A stretch of 64,000 nucleotides of DNA from Orychophragmus violaceus (Eukaryota; Streptophyta; Magnoliopsida; Brassicales; Brassicaceae). Below the pieces are notes generated by a model. It was not told where the DNA came from. It was given only the letters and a program-made list of their open reading frames with translations, and searched no databases. Shown here one piece after another: positions 21,327 through 32,321 of this stretch; positions within the stretch are counted from its first letter, which is position 1, and each line of letters begins with the position of its first letter. The stretch is from assembly GCA_030180135.1 (NCBI GenBank), contig CM058236.1, positions 5,766,001 through 5,830,000 on the forward strand, given 5' to 3'. Made by a program: the position numbers and the translations under genes.

Positions 21327-22531
21327 TGATAGGTCAAGAATTAATCCCTATACTAACTGCAAGTGCACAGCAATATCAATGTAGTATATAGGGTATCGAA
21401 ATCCACAGAGACTCCGGTGTTCAATAGCTCAAGAACAGGAATTTAACTAGGAAGAAAGCAATGTAATTGAATTAAAACAATGCAAGAAAGTAAGCAGATA
21501 GCAAAGATTGTTGGTTGTGAAAGCAAGTTATTAAGAGCGCTAGGTCTAGGGCGTTCTCAGGAAATCAGACAAGCAGACAGTTCATTCAGCAAGGATCTAA
21601 TTAAGCACAGTTCTAGAACTCAAAACACAGATATAGAATTAACCAAATTCTTTTGCGATAATTCTCTAAGTCTAAGTGCAGCAAACCAAACTTTCGTTTG
21701 CGAGAACTAACAGATTAAACCAGCTTTAATTCCAAGTTTGATATGTTCACAATTATCCTAAACCAAACTTCCGTTTGCGCAAAGTTTAATTGCCCAATTT
21801 AATTAGTTCAGATTCCTAAACCCCACTTCCGTGACGTATTTAGCAACCTAAGATCTAGATTCTAATTGATCAGGTTAGAACTAGCTTTAAGCACAATTAA
21901 ATTGAAGAACAGATATAGTTTGAATCCTTAACTGAAATTGAACAAGTCTAGCAGGTCATGAAATCCTATGTGAGAAACCCTAAACCTAACAAGGAATCTA
22001 CTCAGACATGATTGATGAAAACATAATCATAGAAATAATAGATTGCATAAAAGATAAAAGATTAAAGGGGTTCGAAATCTTCTCCAAATACAGATGATGT
22101 AACAGGTTCAGATCAGCCCCAAAAGCTCTAAAAATCCTCTGCTCTTAATTATGAAAGCGTAATGTAAAACGTATCTAATTAAAACACCAAAAATTCTATT
22201 ATATAGGTCTAATCTCGGCCAGGGGCTTCTTTGTAAATATCAGGAACTTCTGGATCAAAGTGCAATATCTTGATTCTTCTAAACCGCCGAGTTTTGGCCC
22301 ATCTCGCTGGTGCAACGACCGTTGCAGGTGTGCAACGATCGACACCTTTCTCTGTTTCGGACAGTGAACTCTATCTCTCGGCCAAACACTCCAAAAATCT
22401 CCAAAAAGTGCCAAAATCACCAAATATGCTCCAAACCTGATTATACATGTAAAAGACTCTAAAATAACACAAAAGACACTACAAACACAACTATATCATG
22501 GCATAAAACCGGTAAAAACCATGATATATCA
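21327..22531 (-). repeat. Ath-2 3' LTR
   Basis: 1205 bp. Read on the plus strand it runs from TGATAGGTC to GATATATCA. Palindromes at 22311-22326 and 22331-22346; TATA box (TATATAATA on the minus strand) at 22197-22205. Confidence 0.93.
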
Positions 22532-22545
22532 ACTCCCCCACACTT
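22532..22545 (-). promoter_or_regulatory. Ath-2 polypurine tract
   Basis: Minus-strand GTGTGGGGGAGTT at the LTR edge. Another tract (GTGTGGGGGAAG) lies near 22707-22718, and a degenerate one (GTGTGGAGGAGG) near 23461-23472. Confidence 0.85.
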
Positions 22546-23827
22546 AGCCTTTGCTTGCCCTCAAGCAAAACATAGAACTAAAGCTTGGCGAAGAGGTTTG
22601 AAAACTCTTCAGAAACTCATTTCATCCTAGAAGCTACAATACTCAGATTCCCTTTAGTAAACCACTGAAAGAATCAATCACAGGATATCAAGACCAACAT
22701 GTACTTCCCCCACACTTAGCAACTGTCCTAGGTAAACTCCACAATCACATTCAAGCATTCAAATTCTCCCTACTGACTTCTGCAAGTATTTAAGTGCGGT
22801 CTCACCTAAGGAGTATCGATCAAAGGGCACATGGATTCTTACCTTATCAGCTCTAGACCACCATACTATCTTTCTCTAGTCCCTTTCTTCTCTTTCCCTT
22901 CTTTAACAACTGATTTTTCCCCATTGGGTATCATTTTATTTTTTTTATCAGTGTTCTTCCCGTTATGGGGTGTACTTTGGACACATTCCATGGATCACAT
23001 GAGAGAAAATAGTGTTTGCTACCATTCCCATGACCACTTCGGAGTTACTAACTCATTCTCAGTTTATTATTTTTTTTTTTTTACTTTATAGAAGGGGAGA
23101 AGGGAACTAAATAGGATAGGTTGACAGGCTGTGTCAGAACTAACAAGGGAATCCGACACAAAGTATACCAAGCCCTTAGGTGAGAAATCTAAGTCAGTAT
23201 TAAATTGAAGTCAGTAAAAGGATCCTCTGATACCTGAAGTGATGTGGGTGTTCCCAGTAGGTTGATCTGTGATGGGGTTTTCTAATAGTCAGAGACAGAT
23301 CCTGCAACTTCATCCCAATGGTTACTTAAGTTCCTGCAAGTCTTGTAAATCTTCTCAGAAAATCATAGTTTCTTACTTAAACAATTTTGACTCAATAAAA
23401 CAAAAAAATTTTGAAAAACGGACTGACTCTTAAGAAAACAGAAAACAAAAGTCAGTAGCACCTCCTCCACACTTAAGACAAACTGTCCCCAGTAGTGTCC
23501 AGCGAAGGATCGGTAAAAAGAGAATAAAAAATTGAGAAGATGAAATTATGTCTGTCGGGTTACCTCTGTCGCTCAAGCATCGATCGTTGCACTAAGTGCA
23601 TCAACCGCTACTTGGCGATTTTCGTGTATGATCGATTGTTGCTGAGGACCGCAACGATCGCTGCAATGCGATTCCTTTCGTGTTGTGACGATCGACACAG
23701 AAGTGAGTCGATCGTTGCAATGCGATTTTGTCCGAGACCTGCAAACATAACTGCACCAAAAACAAAAACAAACGTAAAATCCTAACAAAAACAACAAAAA
23801 TTAAGTAGAAAAACACCAGTACCTAAT
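22546..23827 (-). other. Ath-2 3' UTR
   Basis: Non-coding. Most of it, from about 22590 to 23500, is nearly identical to the Ath-4 3' UTR (50160-51060), although the LTRs of the two elements are of different subfamilies. A palindrome cluster at 23575-23720 is followed, in the transcript direction, by GACAGAG|GTAACC near 23563. A T-run lies at 23069-23081. Confidence 0.75.
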
Positions 23828-23875
23828 GGTGGGTTGCCTCCCACCCAGCGCTTGTTTAAGGTCAATAGCTTGACC
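23828..23875 (-). other. Ath-2 twin conserved RNA hairpins
   Basis: On the minus strand hairpin 1 (23875-23860) is GGTCAA/TTGACC with loop GCTA. Hairpin 2 (23845-23828) is GGTGGG/CCCACC with loop AGGCAA. Both have base-pair substitutions relative to Ath-1 that keep pairing. They start 16 bases after the stop codon. Confidence 0.75.
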
Positions 23876-23891
23876 GGACGGATGGGAATTT

Positions 23892-24551
23892 TCAGGTACC
23901 AGGAGGTCCTGACAGAGACTTTTTATGTCTCTGTTCAAGTCTCCTCATCCAAGGTGGTGAGTAGGCTGTTGCGGAATGCTCATGTCCAAGAAAAGATGGA
24001 GTGAAATGTGCTCCAGGATCTATAACCATAGTATTATCCGGCTGCTCAAAATCTGCGTCCCTTATGGTGAATGTCTGCCCATCTATCAGTGGCTTTCGCA
24101 GCTTATCCATCTCATAGTGCAGTGGTTCATCTCCCAGATGGAGGTCTATCAAGCTGTTCCTAACATCAATCAACGCTCCTGCTGTAGCCAAAAAGGGTCT
24201 GCCAAGCAATAATGCTTCATCCGGATCACAGTCATATCTCAGCACAAGGAAGTCCGTTGGAACTAAGTAGTTTCCAACTCTCACCGGAATGTCCATAAGG
24301 AGCTCTTCAGGAACTCGTATGGACTGATCAGCTAGGACAAGAGAAGTCCTAGTAGGAGTAAAATGCAACATACCCAGCTTCTCTGCCACAGAGTAAGGCA
24401 TTATGCTTCCAGCAGCTCCTAAATCACACAGAGAACGCCTAAAGCTATCCTCAAAGATAGAACAATCCAGCACAAAGGCTCCAGGATCAGGCAACTTCTT
24501 CGGGATCTTAGTTAGCAGAACATCACTAATATGCTGAGGAACTATTATCAC
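23892..24551 (-). pseudogene. Ath-2 protease with replacement tail
   Basis: Aspartic protease in the same frame as gag but separated from it by TAG (24552-24554). The first shown codon is GTG after that stop, so it needs readthrough or the parental sense codon. Active site: CDLGAAGSIMPYSVAEKLGM. Second block: LLLGRPFLATAGALID. After PLIDGQTFTI, where Ath-1 continues to RT, this protein diverges into a 50-residue tail with FLGHEHSATAYSPPWMRRLE and then stops at 23892. Ath-3 and Ath-4 carry the same kind of tail. The site GAA follows the usual DLG, unlike Ath-1 (DLGSS), so activity is uncertain. Confidence 0.85.
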
Positions 24552-26534
24552 CTAGTCTCTCAGATCATCATCCAGGGGCAACATCTTGTTCAGGTACCTC
24601 TGCACACAAGGATGATAAGGTGGATCTTTAGAAGGTAGAATTTCTTCCAATTCTTCACCAATCTCTTCTAGCTTCTTAAGCTCTTCAATTTCCTGCCTAA
24701 TCACTTCAGACACTGAGGAGTGTTGTCTAACAATCTGTGCATAAATCTCCTGTTGAGTAATCTCAGAGGCTCCAGTGAATAGGCGATCAAGCTCCAAGTC
24801 AGCATCTATGCCATTATCACCCGACAGTTCTGTCTGTTCTCGCCCTGCACCGATCGTTACCATGGGAGTATCGATCGTTGTCCTCCCGACGGGTGCATCG
24901 ATCGTCGCAGGAGTTGCATCGATCGACGCACCGCAGCAGATTTCACCCGAGAGTTTTTCACAAATATCCGAAAATTCTTGTTCTGTCACCAACTCAGCTG
25001 TACTTAGCTCAAATCTTTCACCTAGGTGAGATCCATCATTAATGTACACAGACCAGGCCTTAACATGAGTGTCTGCCACTCCTTTTCCCTTCAGTGAGCT
25101 GGACATCTGGTTTACCTGAGTGTCCAACTGCTTCATGTGAGTGCTCAGAGACTCAAACTTCCCATTGAGGTCTTCATAGACAGCGTCCAACTTCTTGTTG
25201 CAGTCCACAGAAATCTTGGTCTGACTCTCCATCAGTTGTTCCATCATAGCCTCCATTCTGCTCTCATGGGCTGTAGGTGCAGGAGGAGTCTGATAGGATG
25301 TAGATCCATAGGTTCTCTGAGTACCTTGTCCATAGGTCTTCTGAAAACCACCAGTCTGTCCTCCATTGGAGAATATGTTCCCCTGTTGATTACTAAATCT
25401 ATTACCTTGGAAACCAGAACCTCCTATGAAATTCACATCTTCCTCCTGAGTGTCCTCCTCAGTCTGAATCACCTCTACATCTTGGGCAAAGTGGACAGCT
25501 TTCTTACTTGTCAGGAGATTATAAACTGTGTCCAATCTGGATCTTATATTAGCTATATCAGAATTCTCTACAGTTCCACCAGATTTCTTTCTCCTTTCAT
25601 CCATTGTCTTGCAACTGTTGCTGCCAATCAGGTTCTCAATCAACTGCTTAGCTTGTGTAGGAGTCCTGGTGTTGAAATTAGCATTACTGGAATTATCCAG
25701 CGCAGTCTGATAAGGGAGATCTATGCCTCTGAAGAAGATACCAATCAGATGTACTTCTGTGAATCCATGGTGTGGACAGTCACGCTGATACTGCTTAAAT
25801 CTCATCCAGGCAGTCTTCAAGGGCTCCACAGCTCCTTGGGAAAAAGTGAGTATGTCCTGTCTGGACTGATCTGAGCGCGCATCATCATAAAAGTGATGCA
25901 GGAACTCACTCTTTAAGGCTGCCCAAGTAGTATACTGACCAGGTGCCAGTTGTCTCAGCCATGCACTAGCGTCTCCAGCAAGACTGTGCGGAAATAGCTT
26001 AAGGAACAGATAGTCCGGGCATACTCCTTCATACTTCATGCCAGTGACTATGTCCTCAAACTTGTCAATGTGATCCATAGGCTGCTCTGCTTGAAGACCA
26101 TGAAAAGCAATCTGCCTCATCAGCTGGTAGTAGATGGTCTTGACCTCAAAATCATTCCTCTCAAAAGCAGGAAGCACTAGAGCTGCTCGGTTTGCATGAA
26201 ACTCATCAGGTCTGTTGTAGTCAGCTAGTGTCCTCTCATGAACCACCATCTCTCTACCTCGGGCCCGTTCCTGACCCTGGTTTTGGTTCTGCTCCTGTTG
26301 CTGTTGCTCAAGAATGACATTCCCTTCAGCATCAACCCTCTGCCAGTCGGCATTGTAGCGGTTGTTATCTCGGTCCCTCAGGACACCTTCAGCATCGCGT
26401 TCCAGAATCAAACGCTCTCGCATCATTCTTTCTCTTCTTTCTCTTCTGTTAGCTCTCTCTAAACGTCCAAGCTCCTCAAGATCGAGATTAAACAAGCTCG
26501 AGTTCGGATTACTTCTAGTTTTCTGCGTTGGCAT
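24552..26534 (-). CDS. Ath-2 gag
   Basis: The best-preserved ATHILA-type gag in the window, 660 codons from the ATG at 26534. Order: Arg-rich N-terminal segment (NRRERRERM), the LRDRDNN/VDAEGNVI repeat, a Gln linker, and the gag core without interruption (YEGVCPDYLFLKLFPHSLAG; LIGIFFRGIDLPYQTALDNS). A Gly/Gln/Asn stretch, a predicted coiled coil (MEAMMEQLMESQ...NGKFESLSTHMKQLD) and a linker with four palindrome copies (24848-24935, read ASIDAT, ATIDAP, TIDTP, TIGAG) follow. It ends with an acidic Glu/Leu segment at TAG 24552-24554. A role in capsid assembly is inferred from the family. Confidence 0.9.
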   Translation of the reverse strand: MPTQKTRSNPNSSLFNLDLEELGRLERANRRERRERMMRERLILERDAEGVLRDRDNNRYNADWQRVDAEGNVILEQQQQEQNQNQGQERARGREMVVHERTLADYNRPDEFHANRAALVLPAFERNDFEVKTIYYQLMRQIAFHGLQAEQPMDHIDKFEDIVTGMKYEGVCPDYLFLKLFPHSLAGDASAWLRQLAPGQYTTWAALKSEFLHHFYDDARSDQSRQDILTFSQGAVEPLKTAWMRFKQYQRDCPHHGFTEVHLIGIFFRGIDLPYQTALDNSSNANFNTRTPTQAKQLIENLIGSNSCKTMDERRKKSGGTVENSDIANIRSRLDTVYNLLTSKKAVHFAQDVEVIQTEEDTQEEDVNFIGGSGFQGNRFSNQQGNIFSNGGQTGGFQKTYGQGTQRTYGSTSYQTPPAPTAHESRMEAMMEQLMESQTKISVDCNKKLDAVYEDLNGKFESLSTHMKQLDTQVNQMSSSLKGKGVADTHVKAWSVYINDGSHLGERFELSTAELVTEQEFSDICEKLSGEICCGASIDATPATIDAPVGRTTIDTPMVTIGAGREQTELSGDNGIDADLELDRLFTGASEITQQEIYAQIVRQHSSVSEVIRQEIEELKKLEEIGEELEEILPSKDPPYHPCVQRYLNKMLPLDDDLRD

Positions 26535-26799
26535 AAACTGTCTGTAATCGTCCAGCAACGATCGATGCTATCAGTGCAACGATCGGTTCAATCTCAAATC
26601 GCCTAGTGACGAACGATGCAAGGGTGCAACGATCGACGCAGTGCGAAATCGGTACCTGCGACAGAGAGAAAAACGAAAATTAATAAAACTGAAAATAAAA
26701 TAAAAAACAAAAACGAAAACAAAAAGAAAAATCCTAGTAAAACCCTAGGCTCGAAGCTATCGAAGACTCAAAGAGTCCCCGGCAACGGCGCCAAAAACT
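26535..26799 (-). promoter_or_regulatory. Ath-2 leader and primer binding site
   Basis: Minus-strand TGGCGCCGTTGCCGGGGA (26793-26776) is the tRNA-Asp primer site. An acceptor-like TTCTCTCTGTCGCAG|GTACC follows, and then a palindrome cluster at 26550-26645. Confidence 0.88.
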
Positions 26800-28016
26800 T
26801 GATAGGTCAAGAATTAATCCCTATACTAACTGCAAGTGCACAGCAATATCAATGTAGTATATAGGGTATCGAAATCCACAGAGACTCCGGTGTTCAATAG
26901 CTCAAGAACAGGAATTTAACTAGGAAGAAAGCAATGTAATTGAATTAAAACAATGCAAGAAAGTAAGCAGATAGCAAAGATTGTTGGTTGTGAAAGCAAG
27001 TTATTAAGAGCGCTAGGTCTAGGGCGTTCTCAGGAAATCAGACAAGCAGACAGTTCATTCAGCAAGGATCTAATTAAGCACAGTTCTAGAACTCAAAACA
27101 CAGATATAGAATTAACCAAATTCCTTTGCGATAATTCTCTAAGTCTAAGTGCAGCAAACCAAACTTTCGTTTGCGAGAACTAACAGATTAAACCAGCTTT
27201 AATTCCAAGTTTGATATGTTCACAATTATCCTAAACCAAACTTCCGTTTGCGCAAAGTTTAATTGCCCAATTTAATTAGTTCAGATTCCTAAACCCCACT
27301 TCCGTGACGTATTTAGCAACCTAAGATCTAGATTCTAATTGATCAGGTTAGAACTAGCTTTAAGCACAATTAAATTGAAGAACAGATATAGTTTGAATCC
27401 TTAACTGAAATTGAACAAGTCTAGCAGGTCATGAAATCCTATGTGAGAAACCCTAAACCTAACAAGGAATCTACTCAGACATGATTGATGAAAACATAAT
27501 CATAGAAATAATAGATTGCATAAAAGATTGCATAAAAGATAAAAGATTAAAGGGGTTCGAAATCTTCTCCAAATACAGATGATGTAACAGGTTCAGATCA
27601 GCCCCAAAAGCTCTAAAAATCCTCTGCTCTTAATTATGAAAGCGTAATGTAAAACGTATCTAATTAAAACACCAAAAATTCTATTATATAGGTCTAATCT
27701 CGGCCAGGGGCTTCTTTGTAAATATCAGGAACTTCTGGATCAAAGTGCAATATCTTGATTCTTCTAAACCGCCGAGTTTTGGCCCATCTCGCTGGTGCAA
27801 CGACCGTTGCAGGTGTGCAACGATCGACACCTTTCTCTGTTTCGGACAGTGAACTCTATCTCTCGGCCAAACACTCCAAAAATCTCCAAAAAGTGCCAAA
27901 ATCACCAAATATGCTCCAAACCTGATTATACCTGTAAAAGACTCTAAAATAACACAAAAGACACTACAAACACAACTATATCATGGCATAAAACCGGTAA
28001 AAACCATGATATATCA
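26800..28016 (-). repeat. Ath-2 5' LTR
   Basis: 1217 bp. It differs from the 3' LTR mainly by a 12-bp tandem duplication (GATTGCATAAAA twice, near 27523-27546). Palindromes at 27796-27811 and 27816-27831; TATA box at 27682-27690, 106 bp downstream in transcript direction. Confidence 0.93.
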
Positions 28017-28021
28017 ACACC

Positions 28022-28287
28022 ATTGAGCTAATGGATTTCCTCCTAGAGTTATAACAGTTCATATTTATGTTCCTGAAGCGTCACATTCAGTCTCAAATGT
28101 AAGATCAAATTTAGGATGTACCAAAACCAGTGCTTGAGTCATGAAGTTTTTGAGCTTGTTGAAAGCATCTTCATGGGCTTGTCCCGATATAAAGGTTGTA
28201 TTATTCTTGATGAGAGTTAATGGTGATGTTGTTGTTCTTGAAATCCTTGACAAATCTTATCTAAAGGTTAATAATCCTATGGAAACT
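28022..28287 (-). pseudogene. Gyp-H RT-RNase H junction remnant
   Basis: Short slice of Gyp-H between Ath-2 and Ath-3. On the minus strand it reads LYIRFVKDF (end of RT/connection) and then AFNKLKNFMTQALVLVHPKFDLTFE and CDASGT-like residues (start of RNase H), with frame breaks. The order and spacing match Gypsy pol. It connects to 21321 on one side and 33484 on the other. Confidence 0.75.
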
Positions 28288-29444
28288 TGATATATCATGG
28301 TTTTTACTAGTTTTAGACCATGATATAAGTGTGTTTTAGAGTCTATTTGTGTTTCTTTAGAGTATTTTACAGGCTTTATTAGGTACAAGCACATTTGGAG
28401 CAGAAGTGGAGATTTTGGAGTTGTTTGGTGCATTTTGGAGATTTGGTCCGAGAGACAGAGTTCACTGTCCAGATTTGAGGAATGCGTCGATCGTTGCACA
28501 CTTGCATCGATCGATGCATAGCGCGAATGGGCCAGACTCGGCGGTTTAATGAAGAATGATGATATTGCAGAAAAGCCCATATATTTACACAGAAGCCCAA
28601 AACGTGTTTTAGACTATATATTAGGGTTTTTAGCCACTTGTTTAGGCTACGCTTTATTTTATTCAGAGAGAGTTTTAGGGGCTGATCTTGTTCTCGAAAG
28701 AGACTTGATTTTCGAACCCCAATTCTTTATTTGATTTTATGATATTTGGTTTTCTATTCAAGATGTTTTCTGTTCCGATGAACATGTCTGAGTAGATTAC
28801 CTGTTAAGTTTAGGGATTCTCATTAGGGATTTCATGGAATTATAGTTTAATCAATCTGTAGGGATTCATATCTGCTAGTTCTTCGCCTAAGATTGCTCTT
28901 AATGCTTAATCTAAAGTAGCTATCCAGATTTATGATGTTAGGTTGATTGATGCAACGACAGTTGGTTAATTAGCTAGAAAGAACCTAGATGAGCAATTAA
29001 ATTACTCGCAAAGAGATTTGGTTTAGTTTAATTGTGAACATATCAAACTTGGAATTAAAGCTGGTTTAATCTGTTAGTAATTGCAAAGAGATTTAGATTG
29101 CTACACTTAGACTTAGAGAATTCTCGCAACGAGAATTGGTTAATTCTATATCTGTGTTTTGAGTTCTAGAACAGTTTCTGATTAGATCCCGATTGATTGA
29201 TTGCTTGTGTTCCTGATTTCCTGAGAACTTCCTAGACTTAACGCTTCGTTTCCTTGCTCACAACCCGCTGCTATTTACTTTCTGCTTGCTGATTTACTGA
29301 TTTCCGATATTGCTTTCTCCTAGTTTAATCTCTTCTGTTTTAATTCTATCGTTGACCGGAGTCCCTGTGGATTCGATACCCTAAGTACTACAACTACATC
29401 ACTGTGCACTTGCAGTTAGAATAGGGTTAAAACTAGACCTATCA
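28288..29444 (+). repeat. Ath-3 5' LTR
   Basis: TGATATATCATGG to CCTATCA. Palindromes at 28483-28498 and 28503-28518; TATA-like TATATATT at 28615-28622. Confidence 0.92.
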
Positions 29445-29651
29445 AGTTTTTGGCGCCGTTGCCGGGGACTCTTTTGAGTCCCCGATAGATTTGAACTTAG
29501 GGTTTAGACTAGGTTTTTCGTTTTTTGTTTTTATCACTAATTTTTTTTCTGTTTCTTGCGTTTCAGGTACGCCTGTAATCGCCCTGCAACGATTGACACG
29601 GTCCTGTGTGTCGATCGTTGCATTCTCGAGCTTGCATCGATCGACGCTACT
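29445..29651 (+). promoter_or_regulatory. Ath-3 primer site and leader
   Basis: Primer site TGGCGCCGTTGCCGGGGA at 29451-29468. The acceptor-like TTCTTGCGTTTCAG|GTACG ends near 29568, and a palindrome cluster begins about 29580 and runs to 29672, past the first ATG (29652). Confidence 0.85.
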
Positions 29652-30971
29652 ATGCATCGATCGACACATTGCGAAAGAATGATGGGAATGATGGAACAGA
29701 TGTTGGAAAATCAGCAGAATAACTCGTTCTGCAGAAGCTATGGTTCCTATTCATTCACCAGAGATTATGAATCTCCATCATATCAGCATGTTCTTCCTCA
29801 CAATACACAGTCTAATAAGCTGATGAGCATGATGGAGCAGTTGTTGGAGAAGCAGGAAGAAGATTTGAACTACATCAATAGCTCTGGATTCCAAGGAAAC
29901 AGGTTTGGTAATCAGCAAGGTAATTCTTATAAGAGAACCTATGGATCGTCCTCATATCAGACACCTCCTGCTGCTAATGCTTATAAGAGCAAGATGGAAT
30001 CTATGATGGAGCAGTTACTAGAGGATCAGACCAAGTTTGATGTAGACTTCGACAGGAAGTTGGAAGCTATACATGAAAATCTGAATGGGAAGTTTGAATA
30101 CTTGAGCACACATGTGAACAAGCTAGATGTCCAAGTTCAACAAACAGTTGGAGCAATACAAAGGCATAATGAAGCTAGGAAAGCTGAACAGTACAGATCC
30201 ATCAAAGCTGTGACCTTAAGAGATGAGATTGAGTTGCTAGGTGAAGAAGAGAGCATAATCTCGGATTTTCTGGATGAATATTGTTTGTCTGAGACATGCA
30301 TCGATCGACACCCCCTTAGTGTCGGTCGACACGCAGTTCTGACGGCAATTTCGAGTTCTTACGACAAACATAATCGCCTTGTGTCGATCGACACACCTAC
30401 TGCATCGATCAACACAGATCGCAGACGAGACCAGAAGCCTGCAACAGTCCCAGAACGAGTCTACAAGCCCATTGTGCCATATCCTAAGGTTCCTAAACCC
30501 TCTAAACAAGAGATAGAAGTGGCTAACTGCATGAAAGTGATGGATAAGAAGATGAATGAAACTCCACCAGCTGAAGCTTCGCGAGTTCATGCAAAGAAGA
30601 TGATCTCCACTGATGGTGATCTGAAAGAAGAAGTTCAGATTGGTGCAACTACAGTATCTGATAGTGGAGAGAAGAAGATAGCGGTTCCTCTTGAACCTGC
30701 TCTAACATCTTCAGTACCTGCAACTACTCATAAGCAGAAAGCTCCAGACATCAGATCTACACCAAAGATAAGATATAAATCACCTAAGCTTAAACCTCCT
30801 GACCGCATTGTTTTGAATGCAGGAAAACGCAGTGTACCACCCAAGCTTCGCTCCCGCCCTGATGCTGTTTATTCATTCCTTGGGAAGCCTCATGATCTGA
30901 AAGCCTATACACCTCCTTGGATGAAGAGATATTCACAGAGACACTCAAAGTCTCTGTTGAAACCGCCATGA
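29652..30971 (+). CDS. Ath-3 shortened gag with common tail
   Basis: Open frame of about 440 codons from the ATG at 29652. The capsid core of Ath-1/Ath-2 is missing. What remains is the gag C-terminal half: FQGNRFGNQQGN, a repeated MMEQLLE module (three copies: MMEQMLENQ, MMEQLLEKQ, MMEQLLEDQ), then the coiled coil NGKFEYLSTHVNKLD. A linker with palindrome copies follows (CIDRHPLSVGRH; VSIDTPTASINTD; 30297-30420). A Lys/Pro-rich segment leads to the tail FLGKPHDLKAYTPPWMKRYS and KSLLKPP. The long intact frame in an element without pol suggests the protein is, or was recently, useful for RNA packaging or assembly with a helper. That role is inference. Confidence 0.8.
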   Translation: MHRSTHCERMMGMMEQMLENQQNNSFCRSYGSYSFTRDYESPSYQHVLPHNTQSNKLMSMMEQLLEKQEEDLNYINSSGFQGNRFGNQQGNSYKRTYGSSSYQTPPAANAYKSKMESMMEQLLEDQTKFDVDFDRKLEAIHENLNGKFEYLSTHVNKLDVQVQQTVGAIQRHNEARKAEQYRSIKAVTLRDEIELLGEEESIISDFLDEYCLSETCIDRHPLSVGRHAVLTAISSSYDKHNRLVSIDTPTASINTDRRRDQKPATVPERVYKPIVPYPKVPKPSKQEIEVANCMKVMDKKMNETPPAEASRVHAKKMISTDGDLKEEVQIGATTVSDSGEKKIAVPLEPALTSSVPATTHKQKAPDIRSTPKIRYKSPKLKPPDRIVLNAGKRSVPPKLRSRPDAVYSFLGKPHDLKAYTPPWMKRYSQRHSKSLLKPP

Positions 30972-30989
30972 GTTCAATCTCTATCCCAT

Positions 30990-31037
30990 AGTCAAGCTAA
31001 TGACTCAAAACAAGCGCTGAGTGGGAGGCAACCCACT
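30990..31037 (+). other. Ath-3 twin conserved RNA hairpins
   Basis: Hairpin 1 at 30990-31005: AGTCA/TGACT, loop AGCTAA. Hairpin 2 at 31020-31037: AGTGGG/CCCACT, loop AGGCAA. They start 18 bases after the TGA of the gag frame. Confidence 0.75.
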
Positions 31038-32321
31038 GTTAGGTTCGTTTTAGTTTTCGTTTTTCAATTTGATTTGGTGTTTTTAATTTTTCTTTTTTTG
31101 TGTGTTCAAAGGCTTGAGAAACAGGCAGAATCGCCTTGCATCGATCGACACACCTAGTGCATCGGTCGATGCAGTCGCGATTTACGGTTTACCGAATCAA
31201 TTGCGGTTTCGACATCGGTTATTCACATAACCGCGAGCAAACTTCGCCTTGCATCGATCGACACCCTTATGGCATCGATCGACACAGGGCGACGACAGGT
31301 ACGTGTTCTGCAACTTTTCGGATTGTTTCGATTTGATTATTTATTCTCACCGACCCTAAGCTTGACACTACTGGGGACAGTGTGTTTTAAGTGTGGGGGA
31401 GGAGCTACTGACGCACGCTTTTGTTTTCTTAAGAGTCAGTTCAATTTTTCAAAATTTGTTTTATTGAGTCAAAATTGTTTAAGTAAGAAACAATGATTTT
31501 TTGAGAAGATTAGCAGCACTTGCAGGAACCTAAGTAACCATTGGGATGAAGCTGTAGATTATCTCTGACTATTAGAAAACCCAGACATGGATCAACCTAT
31601 TGAGGACACCCACATCACTTCAGGTATCAGAGGATCCTTTTACTGACTTCACCTTAATACTGACTTAGATTTTCTCACCTAAGGGCTTGGTATACTTTGT
31701 GTCGGATTCCCTTGTTAGTTCTGACACAGCCTGTAAACCTGTCCTATTTAGTTCTCTTCTCCCCTTCCATAAAAAAAAAAAAAAGATAATAAACTGAGGA
31801 TGAGTTAGTAACTCCGAAATGGTCATGGGAATGGTAGCTAAAACTCTCATATCCTGTGCATCCATGGAATGTGTCCAAGGTACACCCCTTAACGGGAAGA
31901 GAACTGATAAAAAAAAAATGATACCCAATGGAGAAAAATCAGAATGCTAAGGAAGGGAAAAGAGAAGAAAGGGACTAGAGAAAGATAGTATGGTGGTCTA
32001 GAGCTGATAAGGTAAGAGTCCATGTGCCTTTGATCGATATTCCTTAGGTGAGACCGCACTTAAATACTTGCAGAAGTCAGTAGGGTGAATTTGAATGCGT
32101 GAATGTGATTGTGGAGTTTACTTAGGACAGTTGCTAAGTGTGGGGGAAGTATATGTTGGTCTTGATGTCTGCAAGTTGATTCTTTCATGTGGTTTACTAA
32201 GGGGAATCTGAGTGTTGCTGCTTCTAAGATGAAAAGAGTTTCTGAAGAGTTTTCAAACCTCTTCACCATGTTTTGGTTCTTTACTTGCTTGAGGGCAAGC
32301 AAAGGCTAAGTGTGGGGGAGT
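31038..32321 (+). other. Ath-3 3' UTR and polypurine tract
   Basis: Palindrome cluster at 31135-31290 closing at GACGACAG|GTACG. Then ACTACTGGGGACAGTGTGT (about 31365-31383), purine tract 1 (AAGTGTGGGGGAGG, about 31389), an A-run (31770-31784) and purine tract 2 (about 32133). The true tract AAGTGTGGGGGAGT lies at 32308-32321. Non-coding. Confidence 0.78.

Larger units (their letters stand above)
21327..28016 (-). mobile_element. Ath-2, non-autonomous ATHILA relative
   Basis: 6690-bp element on the minus strand with exact target duplication ACACC (21322-21326 and 28017-28021). Removing it rejoins the Gyp-H RNase H frame. The LTRs differ by about two substitutions plus a 12-bp tandem duplication, so the insertion is recent. 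It encodes gag and protease, with one amber codon between them. RT, RNase H and integrase are replaced by a short tail (TAYSPPWMRRLEQRHKKSL). There is no ORF-1. Mobility would need enzymes supplied in trans. Confidence 0.95.
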
